Shown: positions 8,775 to 15,586 of the stretch, in pieces
Position numbering within the stretch: position 1 is the stretch's first letter
How the letters are laid out: every line of letters begins with the position of its first letter
Assembly (NCBI GenBank): GCA_964522665.1
Contig: CAZFVY010000125.1
Coordinates: 1 to 19,256, forward strand
Length of the DNA: 19,256 nucleotides
Direction: 5' to 3'
Origin: CAZFVY01 sp964522665
Lineage (GTDB): Bacteria; Verrucomicrobiota; Verrucomicrobiia; Limisphaerales; CAZFVY01
The notes under the pieces: generated by a model
Seen by the model: only the letters and a program-made list of their open reading frames with translations
What the model was told of the DNA's origin: nothing
Database searches by the model: none
Translations under genes and position numbers: made by a program

Positions 8775-8789
8775 GATTGTTTCACAATC
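8775..8789. promoter_or_regulatory. Perfect inverted repeat, candidate operator
   Basis: GATTGT-TTC-ACAATC is a perfect 6-base inverted repeat with a 3-base gap. It lies about 210-220 bases upstream of the likely operon transcription start, a plausible distance for an upstream activator site. Its core TTGTTTCACAAT also occurs at 18980-18991, ahead of the export operon. Confidence 0.35.
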
Positions 8790-8920
8790 TACTCTACGCT
8801 AATACGTTAGGACAGCCCCAAGGAGTGCGCTTTGCCGCCCCAACCACGGTGCAACCGGTGACGCGGCGGGCCGCCGTGCGTCGGCGCGCGACGACTCCGG
8901 AAGTCACATGAGTCTGTTTC

Positions 8921-8934
8921 ATCGATTCATTGAT
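8921..8934. promoter_or_regulatory. Inverted repeat, candidate regulator site (dyad B)
   Basis: ATCGAT-TC-ATTGAT repeats the layout of dyad A at 8324-8339 (same arms and 2-base gap, one mismatch in the right arm). It lies 38 bases ahead of the sigma-54-like -24 element and about 55 bases ahead of the TATGAT box, in the right place for an activator such as the divergent LysR protein. Confidence 0.4.
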
Positions 8935-8971
8935 TAATATGAGCCTAACTTTAGAGCGAGACCTCGGTCCG

Positions 8972-8994
8972 CGGCACGGCAAATGCCTTATGAT
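8972..8994 (+). promoter_or_regulatory. Promoter of the nitrite operon: sigma-54-like -24/-12 element overlapping a -10 box
   Basis: GGCACGGCAAATGC at 8973-8986 matches the sigma-54 consensus (TGGCACG-N4-TTGC) with the key GG and GC pairs exactly 10 bases apart; mismatches are the first T and the first T of TTGC. Just downstream, TATGAT at 8989-8994 is a good sigma-70 -10 box with no good -35, as is common for activator-dependent promoters. Both would start transcription near 8998-9001, leaving a 5' leader of about 35 bases before the ATG at 9034. Only one may be real. Confidence 0.45.
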
Positions 8995-9033
8995 CGTCAT
9001 GTCTGGAATTCAGAACATTAGAGCGACAATCAA

Positions 9034-9897
9034 ATGGATTACCTAAAGCCGGTCGAAGTGATCGAAAGCATGTTAAAATCTGGGCAAGCCAAGGCCGCGC
9101 TGCCCGTTAGAGATCTGCTGTTGCGCGGCGCGCTTTCCGGCGGCTTGTTAGGAATCGCGACCAGCCTCGCGATGACCGCGACCCTGCAGACCGGCGTCCC
9201 CTTGGTGGGCGCGCTCGTGTTTCCGGTCGGGTTCGTCATTATCGTGTTGCTCGGACTCGAACTGGTGACCGGAAGTTTTGCCCTGCTCCCCCTCGCGTGC
9301 CTCGCCGGTGACGTTCGAATGACTCGCGTCGTATCCAACCTCGCGTGGGTCTTCGTGGGTAATCTGATCGGCAGCCTGATCTATGCCGGGCTGCTGTATG
9401 TCTGTCTGACGATGGCGGGCAGCGGCGGCCCCGATCCGCTGGCGGCCAAGCTTGTCGCCGCCGCGGAAGCCAAAACGCTCGGCTACGCCAAGTTTGGCGG
9501 AGCCGGCATCGTCACCGCGTTCACGAAAGCCGTGCTCTGCAACTGGATGGTAACGATGGGGGTTGTAATGGCGATGACCTCAAACTCAACCGTCGGCAAG
9601 ATCGTCGCCGCCTGGTTGCCGATCTTCATTTTCTTCGCCCAAGGCTTCGAGCACTCAGTCGTGAACATGTTCGTGATTCCCGCCGGCATGATGCTCGGGG
9701 CCAAGACCTCGCTCGCGGACTGGTGGCTGTGGAACCAACTGCCGGTAACCGCGGGCAACTTCGTAGGTGGATTCTGCCTGACCGGATGGTCGCTCTACTC
9801 GACGCTCAAGCCAAGGCGCGCGGCCAGTCCATCCGTCGGGGCGGCGCTTTCCCCGGCCGAAAACCTTTTGGCCCGGACTCCATCATTAAAACCATGA
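9034..9897 (+). CDS. Formate/nitrite transporter (FocA/NirC family), probable nitrite channel
   Basis: This is an inner-membrane pentameric channel of the FNT family, here most likely bringing in nitrite. It has 287 residues and about six membrane segments. Family motifs are ELVTGSFALLP (76-86, the broken-helix region around the first gate), TKAVLCNWMVTMGVVMAMTS (164-183, with the conserved Lys165 and Asn170), and GFEHSVVNMFVIPAGMM (204-220) with the central pore histidine His207. The last 30 residues are a Pro/Ala/Ser-rich cytoplasmic tail. The next gene starts 3 bases after its stop. The operon order (channel, diflavin reductase, NirA-type hemoprotein) argues for nitrite rather than formate. 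Hydrosulfide channels of the same family sit next to sulfite reductases, so that alternative was weighed. No clear ribosome site is seen. Confidence 0.92.
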   Translation: MDYLKPVEVIESMLKSGQAKAALPVRDLLLRGALSGGLLGIATSLAMTATLQTGVPLVGALVFPVGFVIIVLLGLELVTGSFALLPLACLAGDVRMTRVVSNLAWVFVGNLIGSLIYAGLLYVCLTMAGSGGPDPLAAKLVAAAEAKTLGYAKFGGAGIVTAFTKAVLCNWMVTMGVVMAMTSNSTVGKIVAAWLPIFIFFAQGFEHSVVNMFVIPAGMMLGAKTSLADWWLWNQLPVTAGNFVGGFCLTGWSLYSTLKPRRAASPSVGAALSPAENLLARTPSLKP

Positions 9898-9900
9898 TCC

Positions 9901-11736
9901 ATGCCGCATCCTGAACGCGACGCTATGACGCCCGGCTCGATCCCACCGGTTATCCCGTTCATCCCGGACTCGGCGCCATTTACGCCTGAACAGCGCGCCT
10001 GGCTTAATGGTTTCATGGCCGGGCTATTGGCGGGTCCGCGGGCGCAATCATATCAAGGTGCGCCGAACGCGCCTGAGACGCCCAAACTGTCGTTACTAGT
10101 GCTTTACGGCAGTCAGACCGGCACCGCCGAGCAAATCGCGAAGCGGCTTGCCGTCGAGGCGGCGCCCCGAGGCTTCCAGGCCCGCGCGCTGGAAATGAGC
10201 GCCTTCGCCGCCATCGATTTCGCCAAAGAGTCCCGGCTGCTGCTCGTGACCAGCACCTGGGGCGACGGCGACCCGCCGGATAACGCCATCGCCTTTTGGA
10301 ACTTTTTGAACGCGGAATCCGCTCCCAGGCTTGAACATCTCCAGTACTCGGTCCTGGCGCTGGGCGACAGCAGTTACGCGGACTTCTGTGGGGCCGGGAA
10401 AAAGTTCGACACCCGATTGGAGCAGCTCGGCGCCAAGCGGATTCAACCGCGCGTCGATTGCGATAAGGATTACGAGCCTGCGGCCAAAGGTTGGGTCGAT
10501 TCGATTTGGAGCGCCCTCCGGGCTTCCGGTGCCGGCGGCACGCCGTCCAGCCCCTCGTCCAATGGCCATGCCGTCCTGGCTCCCGCCCTGGCGGAACCCA
10601 AAGCGCCAGCCAAACCCGGCTTCCATCGTGAGCATCCCTTTCCCGCGCGCCTCGCGACAAACCGGCCGCTGACCACCGGCGCCAAGGAGACTCGACACTT
10701 TGAAATTTCACTTGAAGGTTCGGAGGTCCATTACGAGGTGGGTGACGCGCTCGGCGTCGCGGCGACCAACTGCCCGGATTTGGTCGCGCGCATCATCGCG
10801 CGCCTCGGTTGCGACGGCGAGGAGGAAGTCAGACCCGCCGGCGGAGCCTCGACTTCTCTGCGGAGCGCCCTGCACCGCGATTGCGAGATCCACCGCCTCA
10901 CGTCGAGCCTGATCCAAGCCGCCGCCGAGCGGAGCGCCGATCAACGCTTGAAAACCCTCGTTGAGCCGGGCGGCCAGACGCGGCTGACCGAATACTGCCA
11001 CGGACGTGACGTGCTCGATTTACTGCAGGACTTTCCCACCGCCAAGTTCTCCGCCGCGGATTTGATCGCCAACCTGCGGCGCCTGTCGCCGCGCCTTTAT
11101 TCCATCGCCTCGGCGCTGAAAGCTCACCCCAAACAAGTGCACCTGACCGTCGCGATCGTCCGTTGGGAATCGCACGGACGGCCGCGGAAGGGACTCTGCT
11201 CGACGTTTCTGGCTGAGCGATCGAACGACGAGACGCCTGTGCCGGTCTTCATCCAACCCTCGCCGCACTTCCGCTTACCCGCCAACTCCGACCTCCCGGT
11301 CATCATGGTAGGCCCGGGCACCGGCATCGCTCCCTTCCGCGCTTTCCTCGAGGAACGAATCGCCACGGGGGCGCGAGGACGGAATTGGCTTTTCTTCGGA
11401 CACCAGCACGAGGCCACCGATTTCTTCTATCGCGACGAACTAACCGCCGCTCGCGAGCGTGGGGCCTTGACCCGGCTGGATACCGCATTTTCGCGCGATC
11501 AGCCCGAGAAGATTTACGTCCAACATCGCATGATTGAGCAGGCCCGCGAGTTGTGGTCTTGGCTGCAGGATGGCGCGCATTTCTACGTTTGCGGCGACGC
11601 GTCACGGATGGCGAAGGACGTTGACGCCGCGCTCCATCAGGTCGCTCGCGAGGCGGGCGGGCTTTCGACGGAGAAAGCCGCCGAGTACGTGCAAGAGCTG
11701 AAAACCCAGAAGCGCTACCAGCGAGACGTCTATTGA
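9901..11736 (+). CDS. CysJ-type diflavin NADPH reductase, probable electron donor to the NirA-type nitrite reductase
   Basis: This is a cytosolic flavoprotein that would move electrons NADPH-FAD-FMN to the siroheme enzyme encoded next. Its 611 residues match the CysJ family. Order: an N-terminal peptide FTPEQRAWLNGFMAGLLAG (27-45); a flavodoxin domain (64-208) with FMN loop LYGSQTGTAEQIA (68-80), TSTWGDGDPPDNA and LALGDSSYADFC; a Pro/Ala-rich linker (210-240); and the FAD/NADPH module with RLYSIAS (398-404), GLCSTFL (431-437), the pyrophosphate loop GPGTGIAPFRAF (471-482), YVCGDASRMAKDV (562-574) and the family's C-terminal RYQRDVY. The gene lies 3 bases after the channel gene and 7 bases before nirA. 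A second ATG at 9925 is possible. Database labels will say sulfite reductase alpha subunit; context says nitrite. Confidence 0.92.
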   Translation: MPHPERDAMTPGSIPPVIPFIPDSAPFTPEQRAWLNGFMAGLLAGPRAQSYQGAPNAPETPKLSLLVLYGSQTGTAEQIAKRLAVEAAPRGFQARALEMSAFAAIDFAKESRLLLVTSTWGDGDPPDNAIAFWNFLNAESAPRLEHLQYSVLALGDSSYADFCGAGKKFDTRLEQLGAKRIQPRVDCDKDYEPAAKGWVDSIWSALRASGAGGTPSSPSSNGHAVLAPALAEPKAPAKPGFHREHPFPARLATNRPLTTGAKETRHFEISLEGSEVHYEVGDALGVAATNCPDLVARIIARLGCDGEEEVRPAGGASTSLRSALHRDCEIHRLTSSLIQAAAERSADQRLKTLVEPGGQTRLTEYCHGRDVLDLLQDFPTAKFSAADLIANLRRLSPRLYSIASALKAHPKQVHLTVAIVRWESHGRPRKGLCSTFLAERSNDETPVPVFIQPSPHFRLPANSDLPVIMVGPGTGIAPFRAFLEERIATGARGRNWLFFGHQHEATDFFYRDELTAARERGALTRLDTAFSRDQPEKIYVQHRMIEQARELWSWLQDGAHFYVCGDASRMAKDVDAALHQVAREAGGLSTEKAAEYVQELKTQKRYQRDVY

Positions 11737-11743
11737 ACCGACT

Positions 11744-13495
11744 ATGAACCTCGCCTTTACCGCGGAACAGAAGGAATATCTCGCCGGCCTGTTCGCCGGC
11801 GTCAACCTGCGCTCGCTCGGCTTGGCGGCGGAGCCGGAGTCCGCCGAGGTCGAACGACCCAAGCCCGAGCCGGAGAACCTGATATTCGAGGAACGGGTGA
11901 AGAGGGAATTGCACCCGCTCGACGCCTATTCGCTGCTCGTCGAGCACGCGGAGGCGAATCGCGCCCCGGAACGGGAAAACATCTATCGCTTCAAATGGCA
12001 CGGCCTCTTTTTTCTCGCGCCGAACGCCGAAGGCTACATGGCGCGGCTGCGAATTCCCGGCGGCCAGTTGATGGGCTATCAGTTCCGCGCGCTCGCGCAG
12101 ATGGCGCGTGATTTGGCGAGCGGTTTTGCCGATATCACAACCCGCGCCAACCTGCAAATCCGGGTTATAAAACCCAAGGACGCCCCCGAGGCCTTGCGTC
12201 GGATTCAAGCGATCGGTTTGCACACGCGGGGCGCCGGCGCGGACAACGTGCGCAATCTTACCGCCAGCCCCGCCGCAGGGATCGATCCGTTCGAATTGAT
12301 CGACGTGACGCCGTATGTTCACCAGTTGGCGCAGTACATTCTAAACCACCGCGACCTCTATGACCTGCCGCGGAAATTCAACATCGCGTTCGACGGCGGC
12401 GGCCAAATCAGCGTGTTGGAGGACACGAACGACATCGGATTCAAGGCCGAACTGTTTTCCGAGCCACCGGCGGGACATCCGCTGCGCGGAAAGCTCGGCG
12501 CGGGCGTCTATTTCCGCATGAAGCTCGGCGGCGTGACCGGGCACCAGGCGTTCGCGCAAGATTCGGCCTGCCTGGTACCGCCGGCGGACTTGGTCAAAGT
12601 GAGCGCGGCCGTCCTGCGCGCCTTTATTCTGCACGGAAACCGAGGCGACCGCAAAAAGGCCCGCCTCAAAAACCTGCTGGCCGACTGGGGTCTGGAAAAA
12701 TTTCTGCGCGAAGTCGAACGGGAACTCGGCGCGCCGCTGCTGCGCGCGCCGACGGCGCTGGACGGCAAGCCCGACTTGGTCGCTCGCCGAGAACTCCCCT
12801 CGCCGGCCTATCCGCATCTCGGCGTGCATGCGCAAAAACAAAAAGGGTTGTTCTATGTCGGGGTCTCAATTCCGGTGGGGAGAATGACCACCAAACAGAT
12901 GATCCGGCTGGCCGAACTGGCGGAGAACTACGGGACTGGGGAGATGCGATTGACGGTCTGGCAGAATCTGATCATCCCGAATATCCCCGAGGCCTATGTC
13001 GAGACCGTGAAACGCGCCCTGGTCAAGGTCGGTTTCGATTGGCAGGCCTCGAACCTGCGCGGCGGCTTGGTCGCGTGCACCGGGAACGGCTACTGCAAGT
13101 TCGCCGCGTCTGACACCAAAGGCAACGCCGTGGAGTTGGTCAATTATCTGGAAAAGAAGCTCAAGCTGGACCAACCGTTGAATATCCACCTGACCGGCTG
13201 TCCGAATTCCTGCGCCCAGCACTACATCGGCGACATCGGCCTGCTCGGCGCCAAGGTGAAGGTCGCGGGCGAGACCCTCGAAGGGTATCACGTCTTCGTC
13301 GGTGGCGGGTTTGCCGAAAGCCAGTCCTTCGGACGCCAAATCTTCACCGGCGTCTCGGTTCAGCAGCTAAAAGCGACCTTGGAGAATATGCTCCGCGGCT
13401 ACCTGCGCCACCGGGAGAACGGAGAAAGCTTTTCGGCGTTTACCAAGCGGCACGACCTGAGTACGCTGCAAGGCATCTTTAGCAATGACGAATAG
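11744..13495 (+). CDS. nirA: NirA-type siroheme/[4Fe-4S] assimilatory nitrite reductase
   Basis: This enzyme should reduce nitrite to ammonium by six electrons at a siroheme coupled to a [4Fe-4S] cluster. It has 583 residues with the usual two-repeat layout. Cluster/siroheme cysteines are Cys445, Cys451, Cys486 and Cys490, in CTGNGYCKFAASDTKG and HLTGCPNSCAQHYIGDIGLLG. The substrate-side residues look complete: Arg134 (ITTRANLQIR), Arg170 (GADNVRNLTASPAAGID), and Lys211 and Asn213 in LPRKFNIAF. Lys-x-Asn is the nitrite-reductase pattern; sulfite reductases have Lys-x-Lys. Plant and cyanobacterial NirA use ferredoxin; here the donor is probably the adjacent CysJ-type protein. The N-terminus (FTAEQKEYLAGLFAGVNL, 5-22) mirrors that of the flavoprotein. 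The gene starts 7 bases after the flavoprotein gene. Confidence 0.92.
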   Translation: MNLAFTAEQKEYLAGLFAGVNLRSLGLAAEPESAEVERPKPEPENLIFEERVKRELHPLDAYSLLVEHAEANRAPERENIYRFKWHGLFFLAPNAEGYMARLRIPGGQLMGYQFRALAQMARDLASGFADITTRANLQIRVIKPKDAPEALRRIQAIGLHTRGAGADNVRNLTASPAAGIDPFELIDVTPYVHQLAQYILNHRDLYDLPRKFNIAFDGGGQISVLEDTNDIGFKAELFSEPPAGHPLRGKLGAGVYFRMKLGGVTGHQAFAQDSACLVPPADLVKVSAAVLRAFILHGNRGDRKKARLKNLLADWGLEKFLREVERELGAPLLRAPTALDGKPDLVARRELPSPAYPHLGVHAQKQKGLFYVGVSIPVGRMTTKQMIRLAELAENYGTGEMRLTVWQNLIIPNIPEAYVETVKRALVKVGFDWQASNLRGGLVACTGNGYCKFAASDTKGNAVELVNYLEKKLKLDQPLNIHLTGCPNSCAQHYIGDIGLLGAKVKVAGETLEGYHVFVGGGFAESQSFGRQIFTGVSVQQLKATLENMLRGYLRHRENGESFSAFTKRHDLSTLQGIFSNDE

Positions 13496-13616
13496 CCCGC
13501 CTACCTTGCCCGCGCCGAAGCCCGTCGCTGGCCGCTGGCCACCGTTCTCCCGCGCGGTCGGACTGCGCAGGCCAAACAGTTTGGTCCTCCGCGTTAGCCC
13601 GTTCGACGCTCCATGA
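13485..13616 (+). CDS. Possible 43-residue Pro/Arg-rich peptide bridging nirA and the DUF4202 gene
   Basis: This short frame exactly fills the only sizeable gap in the operon. Its ATG overlaps the nirA stop region (11-base overlap) and its TGA overlaps the next gene's start as ATGA. It would encode 43 residues, opening MTNSPPTLPAPKPVAGRWPP and ending LRVSPFDAP. By eye about three quarters of its third codon positions are G or C, like its neighbours. There is no strong ribosome site (AAGG lies about 13 bases ahead). I know no family for it. It could be a true small subunit or linker peptide, a leader that only couples translation, or a chance open frame in GC-rich DNA. Confidence 0.4.
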   Translation: MTNSPPTLPAPKPVAGRWPPFSRAVGLRRPNSLVLRVSPFDAP

Positions 13617-14233
13617 ACGAACCTCATCCGGCCCTCCCAACCGAGGTCTTGGCAAGAGTTCAGGAGGCATGGCGGCGTTTCGATGAGGCGAACGCCAGCG
13701 ACCCGAACCGTGAGACGGTGGACGGCGTTCCGCGACCGCGGGAACTGCTCTACGCGGAGCGTCTGACGGATTGGGTCTTTAAGCTCCGGCCCAATCCGAG
13801 CGAGGAACTTCGCCTCGCCGCGCGCTGCCAGCATCTGTGCCGTTGGCAGGTTCCCCGCCAATCGTACGAAATGACGCGCGCCGGCTATCTCCAATGGCGC
13901 AGCTACCTAAAATCGTTTCATGCGGCCAAGGCAGGCGAGATCCTGCGCGAAATCGGTTACCCGGCGGAAATCATCGAACGGGTTCAGGCGTTAAATCTAA
14001 AGAAGGAGTTCCCACGTGATCCTGAAAGCCGTGTCTTGGAGGATGGCCTGTGCCTGGTCTTCCTACAATTTCAGTTCGCGGAATTGGCCGCCAAGACCGA
14101 CGACGCAAAGATGATCAACGCGTTGCGAAAGAGTTGGAAAAAGATGTCGCCCGAAGCCCGTTCGCTGGCGTTGACGCTGTCGTACGGCCCGCGCGAACAG
14201 CGACTCCTGGAGCAGGCGCTCGCGCCAGCCTGA
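13613..14233 (+). CDS. DUF4202 family protein
   Basis: This is a 206-residue, all-helical soluble protein of the DUF4202 family, function unknown. Conserved-looking features are the N-terminal RRFDEANASDPN (21-32), ELLYAERLTDWVFKLRP (44-60), AARCQHLCRWQVPRQSY (69-85) with His74, Arg77, Trp78 and Arg82, YLQWRSYLKSFHAAKAGEIL (92-111) with His103, and LEDGLCLVFLQFQFAELA (142-159) with Glu143 and Asp144. The His and Glu/Asp residues in neighbouring helices recall HD-domain metal sites, but the exact HD signature is not visible. Some database entries label this family glutamyl-tRNA synthetase, which the sequence does not support. Its place as last gene after nirA suggests a role in nitrite assimilation or its control. 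There is no ribosome site; translation may depend on the 43-codon frame before it. Confidence 0.85.
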   Translation: MNEPHPALPTEVLARVQEAWRRFDEANASDPNRETVDGVPRPRELLYAERLTDWVFKLRPNPSEELRLAARCQHLCRWQVPRQSYEMTRAGYLQWRSYLKSFHAAKAGEILREIGYPAEIIERVQALNLKKEFPRDPESRVLEDGLCLVFLQFQFAELAAKTDDAKMINALRKSWKKMSPEARSLALTLSYGPREQRLLEQALAPA

Positions 14234-14280
14234 GTTCCGCCCAAAACTCCAGGTTCGTCCAACGCCAACCCCGATCTCGC

Positions 14281-15567
14281 CTATTCGTAGCGGAGCGATT
14301 CAATTGGGTCAAGATTGGCGGCCTTGTAGGCCGGGTAAGTTCCAAAGACGATTCCGACGAATGAACAGATCAGGAGGCCGAAGATCACCCAATCGACCGG
14401 GATCACCGGGCTCATCTTGAAAAAATACGCCGCCGAATTGCCCCCGAGAATGCCCAACACAACGCCCATTGCCCCGCCTAACTCGCAAAGCATGACGGCC
14501 TCCATGATGAACTGGGTCATGATGTTGCGCTTCTTGGCCCCAATCGCCCGGCGGATCCCGATCTCACGGGTCCGCTCGGTGACGGAAACAAGCATGATGT
14601 TCATGATCCCGATTCCCGCCGCCAGCAGCGAAATCGAGCTGATCACCGCGACGCCGATCCGCACCGAAGAGGTAAAGTCCTTGAATTGGTTGATCAGTGA
14701 ATCATTCGAAAACACTTCAAAATCGTCCTCGGCTCCCGGCGGCACCTTTCGGATAACGCGCATAATTCCCCGCACTTGTTCGACGGTGTCATCGTAACTG
14801 GCGGCGTCCCGCGCCTGAACGAGGATGGAAAGACTGCGCCACCATGATTTGCCATAACGGTCGAGGCCGGTCGTGACCGGGATGATCGCGAAATTATCCT
14901 GATTTCCTCCGAGCATCGTTCCCTGCGACTCCAAGACGCCGATGACGGTGTAATTGATCCCATCAAACTTCACCTGCTCGTCGAGCGCGGCGCCGAACGG
15001 GAAAAGCAACTTAGCGAGCCCACCGCCGAGCACGCAAACGTAACGGTCGCTATCCAGGTCGCTTTCCACGAGCGCCCGGCCCTCGGCCAAATTCCAATTC
15101 ATCGCTGGAAAGCTCCCGGGTGACTCACCGAGCAAGCGGACATTGGGGGGCGTGTGGGCGTAGCGCGAGACCGCCTCGCCACCCCAGAAATAGGACTCGA
15201 AACCGATATTCAGCGCGAGGGTGGCGCGGTCCTGGAGCTGCATCCCTTGCGGGAGGGTGATGCTCTTGCGCCGCCAGTACTTTTGAAATCCTTCTCTTCC
15301 ACCAAAATAAATCCCCGGCCACTTGCGAATCTGGAACGTCTGGCTCCCCAACCGGCTCAATTCCTTTTCGATGTCGTTTTGCATGACGCGCATCGCCGTC
15401 ATGACCACGATAATTGAGAAGACTCCGACGAGCACGCCCAACAGCGTTAAGAGCGAACGCAGCTTATGGGCCGCCAACGCGCCCATGGCCATGAGAAAGC
15501 TCTCGGTCACTTCCGCCCGGAAGAATGCGAACCGGCGCCTTTTGGGATGTTGTGATGGCGATGGCAT
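14281..15567 (-). CDS. MacB/FtsX-type ABC transporter permease (second permease)
   Basis: This 428-residue inner-membrane permease has the MacB fold without the fused ATPase. An N-terminal cytoplasmic stretch rich in Lys and Arg precedes membrane segment 1 (about 38-58, LRSLLTLLGVLVGVFSIIVV). A large periplasmic domain (60-300) follows, then three more segments near 303-330, 352-378 and 393-412. The cytoplasmic loop ERTREIGIRRAIGAKKRNI (330-348) is the family's coupling region that touches the ATPase. The C-terminus AYKAANLDPIESLRYE matches the usual 'A..a..P.eaLr.E' ending. It lies 19 bases after permease 1 and is the last gene of the four-gene operon. Its periplasmic part differs clearly from permease 1, so the two are likely to pair as a heterodimer. 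Confidence 0.9.
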   Translation of the reverse strand: MPSPSQHPKRRRFAFFRAEVTESFLMAMGALAAHKLRSLLTLLGVLVGVFSIIVVMTAMRVMQNDIEKELSRLGSQTFQIRKWPGIYFGGREGFQKYWRRKSITLPQGMQLQDRATLALNIGFESYFWGGEAVSRYAHTPPNVRLLGESPGSFPAMNWNLAEGRALVESDLDSDRYVCVLGGGLAKLLFPFGAALDEQVKFDGINYTVIGVLESQGTMLGGNQDNFAIIPVTTGLDRYGKSWWRSLSILVQARDAASYDDTVEQVRGIMRVIRKVPPGAEDDFEVFSNDSLINQFKDFTSSVRIGVAVISSISLLAAGIGIMNIMLVSVTERTREIGIRRAIGAKKRNIMTQFIMEAVMLCELGGAMGVVLGILGGNSAAYFFKMSPVIPVDWVIFGLLICSFVGIVFGTYPAYKAANLDPIESLRYE

Positions 15568-15586
15568 GGGTTAGCTGGGAATGGCG

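Larger units (their letters stand above)
8197..9033. promoter_or_regulatory. Long divergent control region between LysR gene and nitrite operon
   Basis: I see no convincing gene in these 837 bases; the open frames present are Arg-rich and look like chance. The stretch is rich in inverted repeats: CATCGAT-CA-ATCGATG at 8324-8339; GATTGT-TTC-ACAATC at 8775-8789; GACGCGGCGG/CCGCC-GT-GCGTC at 8860-8882; CGTCG/CGACG at 8879-8893; ATCGAT-TC-ATTGAT at 8921-8934; and ATGT-N3-GAATTC-N3-ACAT at 8999-9018. Near the operon it has sigma-54-like and -10 promoter elements. It is far longer than a usual LysR divergent promoter (100-200 bases), so it may also hold a small RNA or a decayed gene that I cannot recognise. 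Confidence 0.6.

Noticed and set aside
8832..8854. Possible NtrC-type site (TTGC...GGTGCAA) upstream of the sigma-54-like promoter
   Set aside because: Only the outer four bases and one inner pair are symmetrical and the spacing does not fit the NtrC consensus.
11303..12322. 339-codon open frame on the - strand across the flavoprotein and nirA genes
   Set aside because: It is the antisense shadow of two clearly real genes, Arg-rich and without any family motif; long antisense frames are expected at this G+C content.
9901..13495. Reading the flavoprotein and hemoprotein as a sulfite reductase (CysJI) with a hydrosulfide channel
   Set aside because: The hemoprotein has NirA-type blocks (GADNVRN...SPAAGID) and the Lys-x-Asn pair, and no other sulfur-assimilation gene is present. 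It remains the main alternative.
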